Notes: generated from the sequence alone by a model not told the origin. A DNA stretch of 64,000 nt from Pontederia crassipes (GCA_030549335.1 CM060186.1:22683189-22747188), one strand, 5' to 3'. Shown: positions 35,560 to 48,999, counted from the stretch's first letter. Numbers and translations: made by a program.

Positions 35560-37990
35560 AACATCACAAAGTTGTCATGCAAAATCATATATTAATTATT
35601 TTCATTGTGGTTATGACGGATAAAAGGATGAAAGGTTAAAAGGATTCTTGCTAGCAAAGATGAAACCATAAACATGTTTTCTAAATTTGCAAAAAAGAAT
35701 TCAAAATGAACTTGAACAAAAAATTTCAAAAAGTAGAAGTGATCATGGAAGAGAATTTGAAAATCACAAATTTGAATTATTTTGTGAAGAAAATAGAATT
35801 ACGCATAACTTATTTACTACTAAGGCACCTCAACAAAATAGAGTGGTAGAAAGAAAGAATAGAACTATACAAGAAATGGATAAAATAATATTAGATAAAA
35901 GTAAATTGCCAAAGTATTTTTGGACGGAGGTTGTGAATACATCATGCTATGTTTTGAATAGAATTCTACTTATGCCGCTTGATGAAGAAAATGTCCTTTG
36001 AAGTGTTATATGGAAAGAAGCCTAATATTTCTTATTTTAAGGTTTTCAGTTGTAAGTGTTATATTTTGAATATCAAAGATAAATTAGACATATTTGATAC
36101 AAAATGTGATGATGGTGTATTTCTTATTATTCTAAAACAAGTAAGGCATATAGAGTTTATAACAAAAGAACATTAGTTATTGAAGAGTTTATTAATGTTA
36201 AGTTCAATTAAGCTAATGATTTTTTGATGAGTAAGCAAGTGCACAATGTTAAAGAAGAAATTATTGAAGTGGAAAGACAATTTGAGAATGTGCAAATTCA
36301 AGATGATAATGCGGAAGAAGAGTTGACAACTCAAATGTGAAATAATTAGAGGATCCACAAGTTGAAGAAAATCAAATATTCCAAGAAATTGGAAATATAC
36401 CTCATCACATTCACTTGACCAAGTGATAGGTAATATAAATAAAAGTATAAAGACAAGACACTTTTTTAGAAACTTATGTGCTTTTCGGTATTTCTTGCTA
36501 ATTTTGAACCTAGCGATATTGATAAAGTTCTAAGTGATCCAAATTGGATAAATGTCATGCATGAGGAATTAAATAATTTGAACAAAATCAAGTTTGGAAG
36601 TTTGTGGAAAGACTCAAGGACCATCTCATTATTGGAACCAAATGAGTCTTTCATAATAAGTTAGATAAAAATAGTGTCATTCGAGGAACAAGGCTAGATT
36701 AGTAGCCAAGGATTATTCACAAATTGAAGGGATTGATTTTGATGAAACTTTTCCTCTTACTGCTCGACTTGAAGCCATTAGAATACTTTTAGCCTTTGTA
36801 TGCTATAGTGGTTTTAAAAATTTTCAAATGGATATAATTGACTTTTTGGAATGGTTTATAAATGAGAAAGTTTATGTTGAACAACCTCAAGTTTTTTAAA
36901 ACCCAATTTTTTCTAATCATGTTTTTAAACTTTCAAAAGTCCTTTATGGATTGAAACAAACTCTTAGAGCTTGGTATGAAAGATTAAGTTCATTTTTAAT
37001 TGAAAATGATTTTCAAAAAGTAAAAGTTGATACCACATTATTTTTAAAATATTTTAAAAATGGTATTTTAATAGTTTATATTTATGTTGATGATATTGTT
37101 TATGCTGCCGCTAATAAATTCTTGTGCAAAGAGTTTGAACATCTTATGCAAAAAGAATTTGAGATGAATCAGGTAGGTGAGCTCACATTCTTTTTAAGCC
37201 AACAAGTGAAACCATCTAAGGATGATTTTTTTCTTAATCAAGAAAATATACAAGAGAGTTGCTCAAGAAATTTGGAATGGACGAATGCAAGCCTAACACA
37301 ACTTCCATGAGAACTAATACAAAATTGTATAAAGATGAAAAAGGCAAGTTCAAAGGTATAGAGAGGTATGATGCTCTATTTAATGACATCTAGGTCAGAT
37401 ATCATGTTTAATGTGCTTGTGTACTAGATTTCAATCCGCACCCAAAGAATCACACTTAATTGCAGTAAAAAGGATAATATGTTATTTAGAGCATAACTTA
37501 TGATTTATAAATTTGGTATTATAGAATTTATCCTTTTGAATTACATGCTTACACTGATGCAGACTTTGCCGATTGTAAAGTTGATAGGAAAAGCACTAGT
37601 GGGATGTGTTGCTTTCTTAGTAGTTCTCTCATCTGATGAGCTAGCAAGAAGTAAATCTCCATCACACTTTCTACCATCGAGGTCGAAAATATAGCCACCA
37701 ATAGTTGTTGTGCACAAATACTATGGGTAAAATAATAATTGCTTGATTATAGTATATGTTGCTCAAATGTACCCATAAAGTGCGATAATACAAGTTCTAT
37801 ACAAATGATAAAAAATCCAATTCAACTTTCTAGGACAAAACACATTGACTTGCGATATTATTTCATTAGAGAGCATGTGGCCCTTAAAGACATTGTCATT
37901 GAAAATGTGTCCACTGAAGTTTACTTGCAGACATCTTTACAAAACCCTTGAGTGAAGAACGATTTTGTATACTTAGAAGGGAATTAGGAA
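35560..37990 (+). pseudogene. pol of copia element 1 (integrase, RT, RNase H)
   Basis: Integrase core: RSDHGREFEN (catalytic D) and PQQNRVVERKNR (catalytic E) in 35687-36001, continuing at 36005-36176 (KPNISYFKVFSCKCYILN). RT starts near 36480 and continues at 36690-36900, then 36951-37310 with YVDD at 37083-37094 and MNQVGELTFFL. RNase H: DFADCKVDRKSTSG near 37560-37600, then IKCDNTSSIQMIKNPIQLSRTKHID at about 37765-37845. Protease and the integrase N-terminus appear lost between the knuckle and 35640. Multiple frameshifts and stops leave it inactive. Confidence 0.9.
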
Positions 37991-38409
37991 TGATTGAACC
38001 TTGATTGCATATCAATTTTAATTAAAAGTGACTTGGTTATGCAAAATCACTTTTGAGATGAATTGAATATCAAAAGTGTTTCACAACACTTACATTCATG
38101 TGAAATATTCTTTTAAAACAAAATTGTAATGGTGCAAATTGTAAAAAAATGATAAAAAATACATAACAGGCTACGATCAATCTACCTCTAGGCACTACCA
38201 GTCGACCGCTCGAAATTAAGAAAAGAATATAACCTTCTCATATGGTCATCGATTGATCGATTCATATGATCGGTCGACCGGTGTATGTCAGTGTTCAATG
38301 CATATATTTAAACCACGACCGGTCAACCGGTTGACCATTCCTCAACCGATGGATACATTTAGAATTGCAGAAAAAGGTATTGCCGATCGACCGTTTGGAA
38401 TGTGACGTA
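37991..38409. other. Post-pol spacer of copia element 1 with palindromic motifs
   Basis: Non-coding sequence with GATCGGTCGACCGGTG, GACCGGTCAACCGGTTGACC-type motifs at 38165-38400, the same motif family as in the LTRs. Confidence 0.6.
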
Positions 38410-38784
38410 TGCAAAATATAACATATTTTAGTCTACTATTTTAATTAATATTTCTATAATTTCATCATGATAGACATCATTTTAGATCATTTTTAGTCAT
38501 ACTTCTAAATTTATCCATTCTAATTATTAATTCTTTGAATATTTTAATTGTGGATGATTAATTAAACCATTATAATTATTTTTCAGGTTACGATTATATT
38601 CTTATCAAATCCAAGAAGCCAAAGATTGGGCGCTAAAGCAAATCTTGGGGGGCTAAAACTCACCTTGAGTTAATCATCAACCGAAATCCTATTCATTATC
38701 GGCCAAGAAACAAACCCAATATCATTGGGTGCAAAACACATTTGGTTATCATTGGCTGACATTTTATCATCGATAAAGTTATTA

Positions 38785-39525
38785 GGGTTATTTTCCTAAA
38801 CCACCCCTAAACTATCATGATTTTTCGCATCTAACCCCGGACTATGAACTTATTTTTTTATCCCTAAACTATCATAATTTTTTTACTTTACTCTTTCCGT
38901 CTACTTCTTTTACCTTTTTCGTTACTTTTGATTTTTCCTATTTATGAAAAGAATAAATTATCCCTCCCTCCATAACACATCAAATAATAAATATAAAAAA
39001 AGAAAAAAGAAAAAAATTAGGGGAGGGTAATTTAGAAATTTTCATAAATGAAATTTTTTTTGTTTATCAGTTTAATCCTTTCAATGATTTTTTATTATTT
39101 TTATTTGATATATCATGTTTTTCTAAGACCATTAGATGCGCCAGTAAGAAGAGTAGATCAAATAATCTGGAGTCCGATTAAAAAAGGGAGAGGGAGGCCA
39201 ATGCGGACACTTGATGAACTAATAGAGCAAGATCTATTGGTGAATAATATACCGAAAAGCTTGGTTACTAATAGAGCGAAATGACATCGTATGATCCATG
39301 TAGCCGACCCCACCTAGTGGGATAAGGCTTTGTTGTTGTTGTTGTTGTTGTATATCATATTTTCTAGAGGGAGGGGTAATTTAATCTTTTAATAAATGAA
39401 AAATAGACGAAAGGACTAAAAAGTGAAAAAATCATGATAGTTTAGGAATACAAAAATAAGTTCAAAGTTTGAGGTTAGATACGAAAAATCACGACAGTTT
39501 AAGGGAGAGTTTATGGAAATAACCC
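38785..39525. mobile_element. MULE-type element with 9-bp target duplication
   Basis: Perfect direct flanks AAGTTATTA (38776-38784, 39526-39534), nine bases as for Mutator-like elements. Long inverted ends: left GGGTTATTTTCCTAAACC and right, inverted, GGGTTATTTCCATAAACT, continuing with TGATTTTTCG and beyond for about 100 bases with moderate divergence. It has no transposase and hosts a LINE fragment. Confidence 0.9.
39126..39350 (+). mobile_element. 5'-truncated RTE LINE fragment inside the MULE
   Basis: Starts at AGACCATTAGATGCGCC, matching the last part of the LINE at 52381-54060, and ends in (TTG)n after the CCCACCTAGTGGG hairpin. Flanking duplication TATATCATGTTTTTCTA and TATATCATATTTTCTA (16-17 bases, two differences). 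About 45 codons of the LINE C-terminus survive. Confidence 0.93.
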
Positions 39526-40987
39526 AAGTTATTATCGGCCAATAGACAAATAAGAAGAATCATTGGATGCCAAACTAATATTCTATCCATTAGCGGGCAC
39601 CGCAGCTCTGACTATCTTCATTATTAGCCGATATCTTATCTTTAGCGGATGAGCATCAAATCATGAAGAGATTATTGGATGCCAAATGGACAAAAAGGTT
39701 TATCGTTAGCCAAACTTTATCTTATTAGCAACTGGGAAGTGTTATCGCCAGAAGCCAATATGGATAAGAAGAGCTTTGTTGGATGCCAACTTTCGATAAT
39801 TGCGCCATGAAGTTTATCTGAATTTGTCGGGAATTAGGTGACATGCATGGAAGTTTATACATGGTGGAATCTCATTGGTTGACTATGTGACGTACGACGT
39901 ATTAAATTTTATCTACTAAGTCAGTTAATCATTTTGGCCGAGATTTGAAGAAGGGCATGAAATTGGCAGAGAATTTATCTGCTATCATTTAAATTTAGTC
40001 GTACGATGGAAGAAAGGTGACCAGCTCGAGACCTTAGCCGCACCTATAAAGAGAGGAAGAAATCATCAATCCAATTCGTGCTTTGAATTGTGGTTTTCTT
40101 CTTCGGTGTGTCGAGAGTCTACAGGCTTCAACTGAGAAAGAGAGAGAGTTAGACTGCTGATCAAGACGCTCTGAGGATCCTGAATTATTCTTGGTGTAAT
40201 TCTTCTAATAATTATTTGTATTGTATTATTATCTCTCTGCAATTCTTGGATGAACTCCATGTTTTTTTTATTTTAGGGGATTGTTACTAAAGGGAAATAT
40301 TGCGAACCCTTGTTTTATTATTGAATATATTTTGATCAATTTTTAATTGTGTTTAATGATTTTGATTTAATTATTTGAATTTTTGAGTTAATTAATTATC
40401 AGTTTGTGGACTACTTGATTTCATACTTTATTTAGTTAAATTAAATGATTTATGTCGAATTAAAAATTGACATAAGTCTAATAACTAGTGTGTGGAGAAT
40501 TAGATCTGTGTGGTCTGTCAATCTATACCAGTTTGTGAAGTGATTAATAGTTTAGGATTTTCATATTAATGAATCTTAATTTTAATCTCATCTGTATGAA
40601 TGCTAGTTTGTGAGACTTCAGTTTTAATTAAATTTAAGATAGTTTGATTTGCTTGATTAAATAATAGAATTACTAGTTTGTGGACTCTTTAATTTTAATC
40701 TTGTCAAATTAATAACTTAAAAAAATTATAATCCATCTTAAGAACTTCAATTTTTCTTTTCTGGCTCACATATTTTTCCTTAATTTATTATCATCCTAAG
40801 ACCTAACTTTAACACCACTATCTTATCTTATTATTATCTTGTTTTTCTCTTTTATTAATTTATCAAATTAGATATTGAATTAATAATATTACTCATGGGT
40901 TTTACACTCTTTACTCATTTTACTGTATTACTTGAGCGACTAGTGCACTTGTTAGAATGATCGATCATCCAATATATACTAAAATCA

Positions 40988-41568
40988 CGGATTTATAAAA
41001 CTTCGACCGGTCGACTCCTTTTCATTTCTTTCGACCGCTGCCCTACCGGTCAACTCTTTTTCCCATTATCGTCATCAAGTTTTCTTCCACAGCTACCATC
41101 GTTCTTCCTCCTTACCGAAGTTCTCCCCTGGTGTCACCATTCTTTCTTCCCGACGATCTTCAGCCGCAGCCCCATTGTCATCCTTTGCTTCATCGACCTT
41201 CTCCCTAGCCACCGCCGTCACTACGTACATGTCTCTCTCCATCCATCGTCATCTTTCCTCCTCGCCATCACCATCGTTGTCCTTCCTCCACGCCGCCTAC
41301 GTCGCCCATCCTTGTCGCTGCTATCCTTCTCCCTAGCCATCATCTCTGCCACTGTCACTCTCCTTCCTCATCCACCAGTGTCCCATCGCTGATGCTCGAG
41401 TCTAGTAGCTATCATCTTTTTCTCTGGTCAAGCCGACACTCGCCCTAGCCATTCCATCATCTTATTCTCCAGTGTTGTCATGCCCTATCCATCAGCCGAC
41501 CTTCATACTCTGGCTTCCCCAACTGACGTCCCTCGCCCCTGTTTCTTATTTCGGACATTGTTGAATCC
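40988..41568. other. Pyrimidine-rich spacer before the env-like frame
   Basis: Starts with CGACCGGTCGACTCC, so copia element 1 resumes here. It is rich in CTTCCTCC and CCATCATC text. No coding domain was recognised. Confidence 0.5.
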
Positions 41569-42278
41569 ATGGACAACAATGGCATTTTTCCCCATAGACT
41601 AGTTTTTAGATGTTGTCGTGACCGTACTACGTGTGAATATCACACTCATATGGTAAAAAATGAGCCCGAGCCTAACCCTAAACTCGAGCCTATCCCACGT
41701 GGACGAGAATATAGACGAAGACTATTCCGTGGACGTGCTCGTAGGTCTCCCATTACTCATGAGTCTGACCCATCCTCACCTAATGACTTTGATCGCCACC
41801 TATTTGTTACTTGGGCAATGGTCACTTGCTTTGATTCCATGTATGGATCTCATGATATCCAATGTGCTTACATCATTAATTGGAACTTCTAAACATAACG
41901 AATGTTCAGGACTTGTTTGCAAATATTGGATGGTTGTCACTTTTGTCTATCGAGGAGCGTGTGTATCCCCGCCTCGTTCGTTATTTTCATGCGAACATGA
42001 TGATTGTTCGTGACGTTATTATCACCTATGTTCTTGGCAGGCCTATTCATTTTGATCGTGATCTCCATTGTCATATATTTGGTGTTCCCTGTCCATTATC
42101 GGGCCTCTATCAGTTTATCACTCGTGGTTCGCCTCATGACTACCTCCCAATTGATGATGGCATTCATATGGTTTTCGGTGGTCGGAATGACCACTATACT
42201 GTAGACTCGGCCCATATGTATCTCCAATCGTCTATGACAATGGACCATCATATTTTGAGTCATATAATTACCCTTTAA
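41569..42278 (+). pseudogene. env-like / plant-transposon-protein ORF of copia element 1
   Basis: An open frame begins at 41569 and shifts once near 41890. It reads DLFANIGWLSLL, YPRLVRYFHANM, and VLGRPIHFD, resembling the putative plant transposon protein domain found in the extra ORF downstream of pol in some Sireviruses. No clear signal peptide or membrane segment was seen. The role of such ORFs is unproven. Apart from the shift it is fairly well preserved compared with pol. Confidence 0.55.
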
Positions 42279-43374
42279 GCTAGGTACAAAGGTCACTTAC
42301 TTTGATTTGTTCTTTCTTCACTGTCTCTGTATATGAGATGCATCATTTCTACATTTTGGCCACTATCTTTCATCACATGGAGTACACATTCCAGAAAAAT
42401 CACCTCTAGTACTAGTCACCATTACCCCTTATACTTTGGAGCATGAATTACTAGGATTTTAGTTCATTTTGGTGTTGACATTCCAGCGGGATAGTACATC
42501 TGACCCCATCCCGGGGACGTCATCGATTCTGCGACTCTACATCAGAAGCATCTTTGTTTGGACGTTGATGATAGGAATGATGCTCTCGTCGGAGATGACG
42601 AGCCCGCCATCATGCCGGAGGTTGGACCCAGTTCGCCTCCGAAACATGCCCCCACTACATCAGGGACTTCCACACTATGTCACATCGACTTCACATGGAG
42701 CATATGACTTCACTACTCTTTCGTAGTAGGTGGATGCCATAGATTGTTGGGTTACTTCCATGGATCATCGAGTTCGGAGGATGGAGCGTGATTGGCATTA
42801 TCTTGTTGGCTCACTTCAAGCCTTTTATGCTTCATAGGAATTCATTTCTCCAGTGGTTCGTGATGATGATAATTCCAATGAGATGTAGGCGTTGGTTGTA
42901 TTTGTGTCGCATCCCTCTTTGATGATAGTTCCGATGAAAGTTGCCTCCCTCATTGATGATGTTCAAAGGGGTTGTGCTATGATGGACGATGTTATGTTTT
43001 GTTCCTGTACTAGACGACTATGTGTTCTTTATGTTAGACGATGTCATGTTTGTCTTATGCACCATTTTGTAGTGGCTTTTTGTCACGTAGCTTAGTGTAT
43101 GAACACTTGATGGATGTACTATGATGATGTTTGTTTATGACAGATGTACTAAGATGATGTTTGTTTATGACAGATGTACTTTGACGATTTCTTATGGTCA
43201 TTATGTATACATTGCTTCATAGTGCTTCATATTGTCATAACATTATGAAAGTCATGTACTCAGGGGGAGAAAATGTAAGATATTCATAGATGCAGGGGAA
43301 GCTTGCTTATAATTCATTTATCATTTTTCTACTCTACCGTCCAATTAGTTTGTCATCATCAAAATGAGGGAGAT
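42279..43374. other. 3' spacer of copia element 1
   Basis: Short open frames without recognised domains. Two tandem 30-bp copies containing GATGATGTTTGTTTATGACA lie at 43113-43172. The polypurine tract AAAATGAGGGAGAT at 43361-43374 directly abuts the 3' LTR. Confidence 0.6.
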
Positions 43375-44474
43375 TGTTGAATCCTATGCCTCCCTCCAAG
43401 TTTTGATGATAACAAATTCAATTGAACGTAAAAGTTATTAATCTATGCTCGAGTAATGATTGTGCAGGTGTAAGATAAAAAAGAGTATGTCTAGAAGAAA
43501 TCGTAAAGTTAAAAAAATTGAAAAGGAAATTTTTTATATTGATCGGTTGACCGGCCATATAGATCGGCAGAATGATATCGATGGAAAATTATCGAATGTG
43601 TGCCAGTTGAAGGATTCGTCGATACTGGTCGACCGATCATCAGCTCAGAAATAATGTCGCAATATTGACGGTCGATAGTTTGGTCGAGACACCGGTTGAC
43701 TAATGAAGTTTAGAGTTAATGTCACGATTTTAACGGTCGAAGGACTAGTCGTATCATCGGTCAACTACTCAATAGAAAAAAATAATTCAAAGCATGTCGT
43801 GAATGTGACGATCGAAGGATCGGTCGACCAGTCAGAAGAGACAAAAGTAGCGGTCGATCGGTATCAGACTGAAATGAACAATACGGCTATATTTTAATGT
43901 ATACTTTTTGCAATAGTTTTTGGACGTATTAAACACATTGAGAATCATACAAAAGGAGTGCCAAATCTTGAAGGAAGGTCACCTATTCAAGAAAATCACT
44001 CAAAAGCTCTTTTCAAGTACAAAGCATTCTCTTGAGCTCAAAGTTGCAAATTCATCCCTTCCTCTTCTAGTTTTAAGTGTGAGCATCTTTTGTAAAATAA
44101 AAGAGTTGGAGGGAATCATTGTAGTGTGATTTAGTGAAGTTGAGAGCTTCTTGTAAAAAGAGGTGTCCCGTGCCTTTTGAGCAAAGAAGATGTGTGGTGT
44201 AAAAAGGGTTGTTCTCTCCCTACAAAAAAGAGAAAGCTAGTAGATCTCCGATGATCTCGAAGATGAGAAGTCAGAGTGGGGACGTAGGCCAAGGAGTTGG
44301 GCTGACGTCAACACATCGTGCCTCATGTGTTTGCGCTTTCTCTTTTATTTACACTTCATTATTACGTACTTGCTTGTGATAGTTCTTATTGGTTTTTTAC
44401 GAAATCGGTTTTGAAATTTACGATTAAAATTTTAAATCAATAATTCGCCCCCTCTTGGTGCTTTTGATCCTACA
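43375..44474 (+). repeat. 3' LTR of copia element 1
   Basis: Starts TGTTGAATCCTATGCC directly after the polypurine tract and ends GATCCTACA. A palindrome cluster (GATCGGTTGACCGG, GGTCGACCGATC types) lies at about 43540-43870. Confidence 0.92.
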
Positions 44475-44479
44475 CCTAG

Positions 44480-44823
44480 ACCTAAACTACATTAGATAAC
44501 ATGCTAAAACCTTATGAAAGAACCTTATAGCTAAGATTTCGTTAACACACCTCTTAGTCATTTTTCGATTCTTCCTTCAAGTGTTTCAAGCTCTAGCCAT
44601 TCCTCCTCCTTTGTCCAACGTTCTCCACTCATTGAGCGCCTCCAAAGTCTCATCCAAGGCCCTCTGGCCGAGCCTACAATAAAGAAGAGGTAGTCACAAC
44701 AACGGTGAATGAAAGGGATGAGGAAAGATGAAAGAAAATGAAGTAACAATTGGGTTTAAATAAGGAATAGAAAACGGGAGGTTGTGCCCTCTCATTCTCA
44801 AGAGTCAAGGAAAGGAAAGGTGA
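44480..44823 (-). other. Continuation of LTR block F right of the Sirevirus-like insertion
   Basis: Contiguous with 32894 before insertion. Read inverted it has a TATA-like TTTAAACCC region near 44755 and a possible LTR start TGTTAACGAAATC ending at 44547. No coding domain. Confidence 0.4.
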
Positions 44824-46721
44824 TGCAAGAAAAATATAACATATTTAGTCTAGTATTTTAATTATTTTTTCTATAATTTGATCATGGCATGCACTATTTT
44901 TTTCATTTTTAGTTATTATTATGGATTTATTGATTTTGATCACTAGTTATTTGAATATTTAAATTATGAATGGATTGACTTAATTTTTTATAATTACTTT
45001 GCAGGGAAAGCCGAATTTACATATTATCAAATAGATTATATGACTTCGAGCTCAATTAAGTGGTACCAAATTCATCTAATTTCAGGTATCAGGCGCCAAA
45101 TCCATTTTGGTCCAACAGATCATCAACCGAGATGAATTCAAGTTTAGGGCACCAAAGACGTTAATTGCATGGCGAATGTGTATTGATATCGGGAGCCAAA
45201 ATACAATTGGAGTTATCAATGAGCCATAATCACTTGATCATGGGGCTCTAAGTGCCAAGGCTTTATCTTTTTGGGGTGGAATTATTAAAGGCTGAGAGTC
45301 ATATATATCAAGGAAGTTAGTCATCCTTCAATATCAGGCGCAAAACACTAATATAAAGGTTATCAGGTGCCAAGTTGTTAGCTCAAAATTTTATCTTTAT
45401 GGAATTTTATTTATCGGTCAAAAATCTTATCAAACTCCGGGTGCCACAGCTGATTAAGGGAGCTTATCACCATTCAGCGCAAGCCATTAACTGTATAGGT
45501 ATTGATCTTAGGGTGCCAACTTCCTTGGTGATTAGAGAAGGGCAATTTTATCAGATGAAATTATTGGTTGTGTGGAGGCTAAATTTACACACGGCCTACT
45601 TTAGTTGGTTGATTCTGGCCGAGATAGAAGAAGGACGTGAAGTTGAAGAAAGTTTATCTAGTCTTTATCCAGCCGAATTTAAAGTTGACCATATGACACT
45701 AATGACCGTGATCAGATTTGAATAGACCACCAACTCAATTTGTGCCTTGAAGTCCAAGTTTTCTACATTGTGCGTTTTTGCAGATGCGAGAGGAGAAATG
45801 TGCGACGACTCAAAGTTGATCGTGACTTTGATCAAGTCCGAAAAGACTGCCAACCGTGTGCTGAATTCGAAGGACTTTTCTTATCTGATATATGGGTGTA
45901 ATTCTCTCAATTTTTATTGGTGTTACTTTATTCTCTCCAACATTTCAAGGATGAACTCCATATTGTTAAGATTTTATTTTAGGAGATTTCTATTTGAAGG
46001 GAAATACTACGAACCTTAACTTTATTATTGAATTTCTTTTGAACATTTTTAATTATATTTGATGCTTTTGATTTAATTATTTTTGAATTGAGTAATTACG
46101 AGTTTTTGGATTATTTGATTTAGATTTCATTTAATTAAATTAAATGATCTATTGTGAAATTAAAAAAATGACATAGGTCTAATAACTAATCTATGAAAAA
46201 TTAGATGTCTGTTAATCTATACTAGTTTGTGGAGTCATTAATAGTTTAGAATTTTTATTCTAATGCATCTTAATTTTAATCTTATCTAATTGAATACCAA
46301 TTTGTGGGACATCAATTTTGATTAAATTTAAGATAGTTTAATTTGCTTGATTAAATAATGGATATACCCATTTGTGAAGTATGTGATTTTAGTCTTGTCA
46401 AATTAATAATTTAGAAAAATTCTAATTCATCTTAAGAGATTTAATTTATCTCTTTTGGTTCACATATTTATCCTTAATTTGTTATCATCCTAAGACCTAA
46501 CTTCAACGTCATTATCTTATCTTATTATAGTTTTTATTTTATAATTAGAAAAACCTACTTTAAAACTATATTTTTTTCTCTCTTATTAACTTAGAAAATC
46601 ATATATTGAATTAATAATATTATTTGTGGGTTCGATACTCTTTACTATTTTTTTACTATATTACTTGAGTGACTAATGCACTTGTTAGCGAATTTATTTT
46701 GTTACATAATTTTACGCATCA
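44824..46721 (+). mobile_element. Gypsy LTR (G2), likely Athila/Tat-like, followed by PBS
   Basis: Begins TGCAAGAAAAATATAACAT and ends TTTACGCATCA, immediately followed by a primer-binding-site-like sequence. Same family as 38410-40987. A recurring (A/G)GG(C/T)GCCAA-type motif appears about eight times between 45085 and 45515. Confidence 0.8.
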
Positions 46722-46743
46722 AGTTTTTGACACCGTTGATAGG
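46722..46743 (+). other. Primer-binding-site-like sequence of gypsy element G2
   Basis: AGTTTTTGACACCGTTGATAG resembles the TTTTGGCGCCGTTGCCGGGG region that follows the 5' LTR in Athila/Tat elements, with several changes. Confidence 0.65.
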
Positions 46744-47099
46744 AAATATTAATTAATTAATTTCTAGTTTCTATAAATTATAGGAGATGTAAATAAATTT
46801 CTATAAATAATTATGCGATCATAGTTTTCTATGAATACTTCTCAGTAATGTATTATATATAAGTTTTAGCCATTTTTATTTTGTAAATAAACTGATCATT
46901 TTTTTGCAGATAAAAGATCACATGCTTATCAATTAATTTCGTATTAGAATAGAATTTGTTGACTTTCGGTCATAACCCTATATGTTTACTCTATTGAAAT
47001 CCTATTTATTATCTGATTTTTGTCTTTAACATTTGGCGTCATATTATTTTGGAATTTGTTGACCTAATTATTTATCAGTTATTTTGGAGTTTGATCCTA

Positions 47100-48370
47100 A
47101 AATCGAAAGATTTGCACACCGATTAAGAAGAAATATTAGAAGGATGGTTGAACAAGTGAGAAACAATCAATGCCAACCTCTACCTATGATGAAGAAGAAC
47201 TTTCTATGAAAGAGTATGTTTCGGCCAGATACAATTATCGAGAATCATGCATCATGTTATCCGAAATCAATGCAAACAATTTCGAGATCAATCCAACATT
47301 CGTGAGGATGATACAAGCATCCCAATTTGGATCACGATCACCATGATAAATTTTTGGCTACTCTAAGAACTTTTAAAAATATAATGTTTCTTGTAAAGTT
47401 ATTCGTCTTTTATTATTTCCACAATCTTTACGTGAGAAAGCTTCTACATGGTTTGAAAGTTTGCTTGCACGATCAATTCACTCATGGCTACAGCTGGTGA
47501 AAAAGGTTGTTGGAAAATTTTGCCCACCACAAAATCAGAGAGCTTAGAGCATTTGTTCAAGATGACAATTGGGTATTATATGAGGCATGAGAACGTTATA
47601 AGGAAATGTTGTCAATGTTCTTGATAATAAGATCCCAAAATGCCAAGTAATGGAAGATTTCTACAATGGATTGCAAGCTGCAAATTAAGAAAAGCTCGAC
47701 CAATATGTAGGAGGGAACACGCTGGGATGTAAATGCCGTAGTGATTACAAGATATCATTGAAGTTGTTGCCCCCAAGTCCAGCAAAGAAAGGAAGCCACT
47801 TCGCCAAACTCACGATGTTCAAGTTGTACAAGGGATTCAATCTTTCGAAGTAGTGGCTCAACTAGAGTCACTCAATAAAAAATTTGAAAAAATGATGTCA
47901 CTGATGAATTGTAGCAATTGTGGAGATTGACATTCAAACAATATTGCCCTACAGGTAATACTTCTAATTCAAATTAAATTTAAAATGCTAACTTTGTCTC
48001 CAACTAGTTTTTCAGGAGTAATAATTTTGGCTGGAGAAATAATCCAAAATTAATCCAAAATTTACCTACAATCAGAATCAAGGACAACCCTATGGTTTTC
48101 CAAAAGATTATTTTCAAAAAAAGACAACATGCTCCTCAATACCAATCTTCAAATCATATGCAAAAGATGATGACACAAATAATAGATACCATGCAGTCAT
48201 TGCAAAAGGATACATCATACCTACTAATTAGGATGCATCAATTCAAAATTTGAAAAGACAACTGAGCCAGATGATAACACTACTGACTGGACGTACACCT
48301 GGCTCTCACTCAAGCAACAAAGAGAAAAATTCAAAGGAAGAGGAGCAAAACAAGCCTGATCATCATCAGG
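47100..48370 (+). pseudogene. Athila/Tat-like gypsy gag remnant
   Basis: Readable blocks: LENFAHHKIRELRAFVQ at about 47510-47560, LYEA(stop)ERYKEML at about 47576-47610, and FYNGLQAAN(stop)EKLDQYVGGNTL at about 47659-47730. These match the gag core of Athila-type elements in order. The stop at 47588-47590 is TGA where the family has tryptophan, and the next is TAA where glutamine is usual. Later sequence (47750-48370) is frame-shifted with no pol. The element is cut by the CACTA insertion at 48569. Confidence 0.8.
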
Positions 48371-48999
48371 ACTAAGTCAAATTAAAGAACTACTTATACC
48401 TTCTTTCTTTAAATTAGTTTTTGATGATTTAGACTATTAATATTTTAGATATTTTGGTTAGTTAGGAAGTTGATTAACATTTTATTTTAGTTTGTTCAAT
48501 CATGGAGTCATCTAATTAATTTTTCTATTATGTGTAGGGAGAGAGAACACAAATAAGATATCTCTTTTCACTACAAGAAAAATGGTTATTAACGACCAAC
48601 TATTAATGACGACGCAAAAAATGGTCTTTATTGACACAATAATGACAAAAAAAATTATCATCGTTATTTGATGAATTATTGATGATGAGCAAAATCACTC
48701 GTCACTAAAGGTGCGATCCCATCATTAAAAATAATATATAATGACTATTATTTTTTATTGACGTTAATGATAAGTAATTATGACCAAGATATGATCGTTA
48801 ATTTATTTTGAGTTATGATATAAAACTCTTCCATTAATAATCATTGGCAGGCATTAAAAAATTCTCTCCAAATTAAAATATCTCATACTAATATTATAAT
48901 GTATACACCAACTTATAACATATGCAACCTAGGATAAAAAAAGAAAGGTCAATATCTGCCATAAATAAAAAAAAATCCCAAAATAATTTTAAGAAGAGT

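Larger units (their letters stand above)
38410..40987 (+). mobile_element. Gypsy solo LTR (G1) inside copia element 1
   Basis: Begins TGCAAAATATAACATATTTT and aligns with the LTR at 44824-46721 along most of its length, including the tail ACTTGAGCGACTAGTGCACTT. A TATA box CTATAAAG lies at 40044-40050. A MULE interrupts it at 38785-39525. The right border is approximate because the last ~40 bases differ from the relative. Confidence 0.75.
32895..44474 (+). mobile_element. Sirevirus-like Ty1/copia element 1 with nested insertions
   Basis: Two related LTRs in direct orientation, a PBS, a PPT and a perfect 5-bp duplication CCTAG (32890-32894, 44475-44479) define the element. Its interior holds broken gag and pol and an env-like frame after pol, the order known for Sireviruses. 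An RTE-derived short element (35131-35388) and a gypsy solo LTR (38410-about 40987), itself carrying a MULE and LINE fragment, were inserted later. No gene is intact. Confidence 0.92.
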
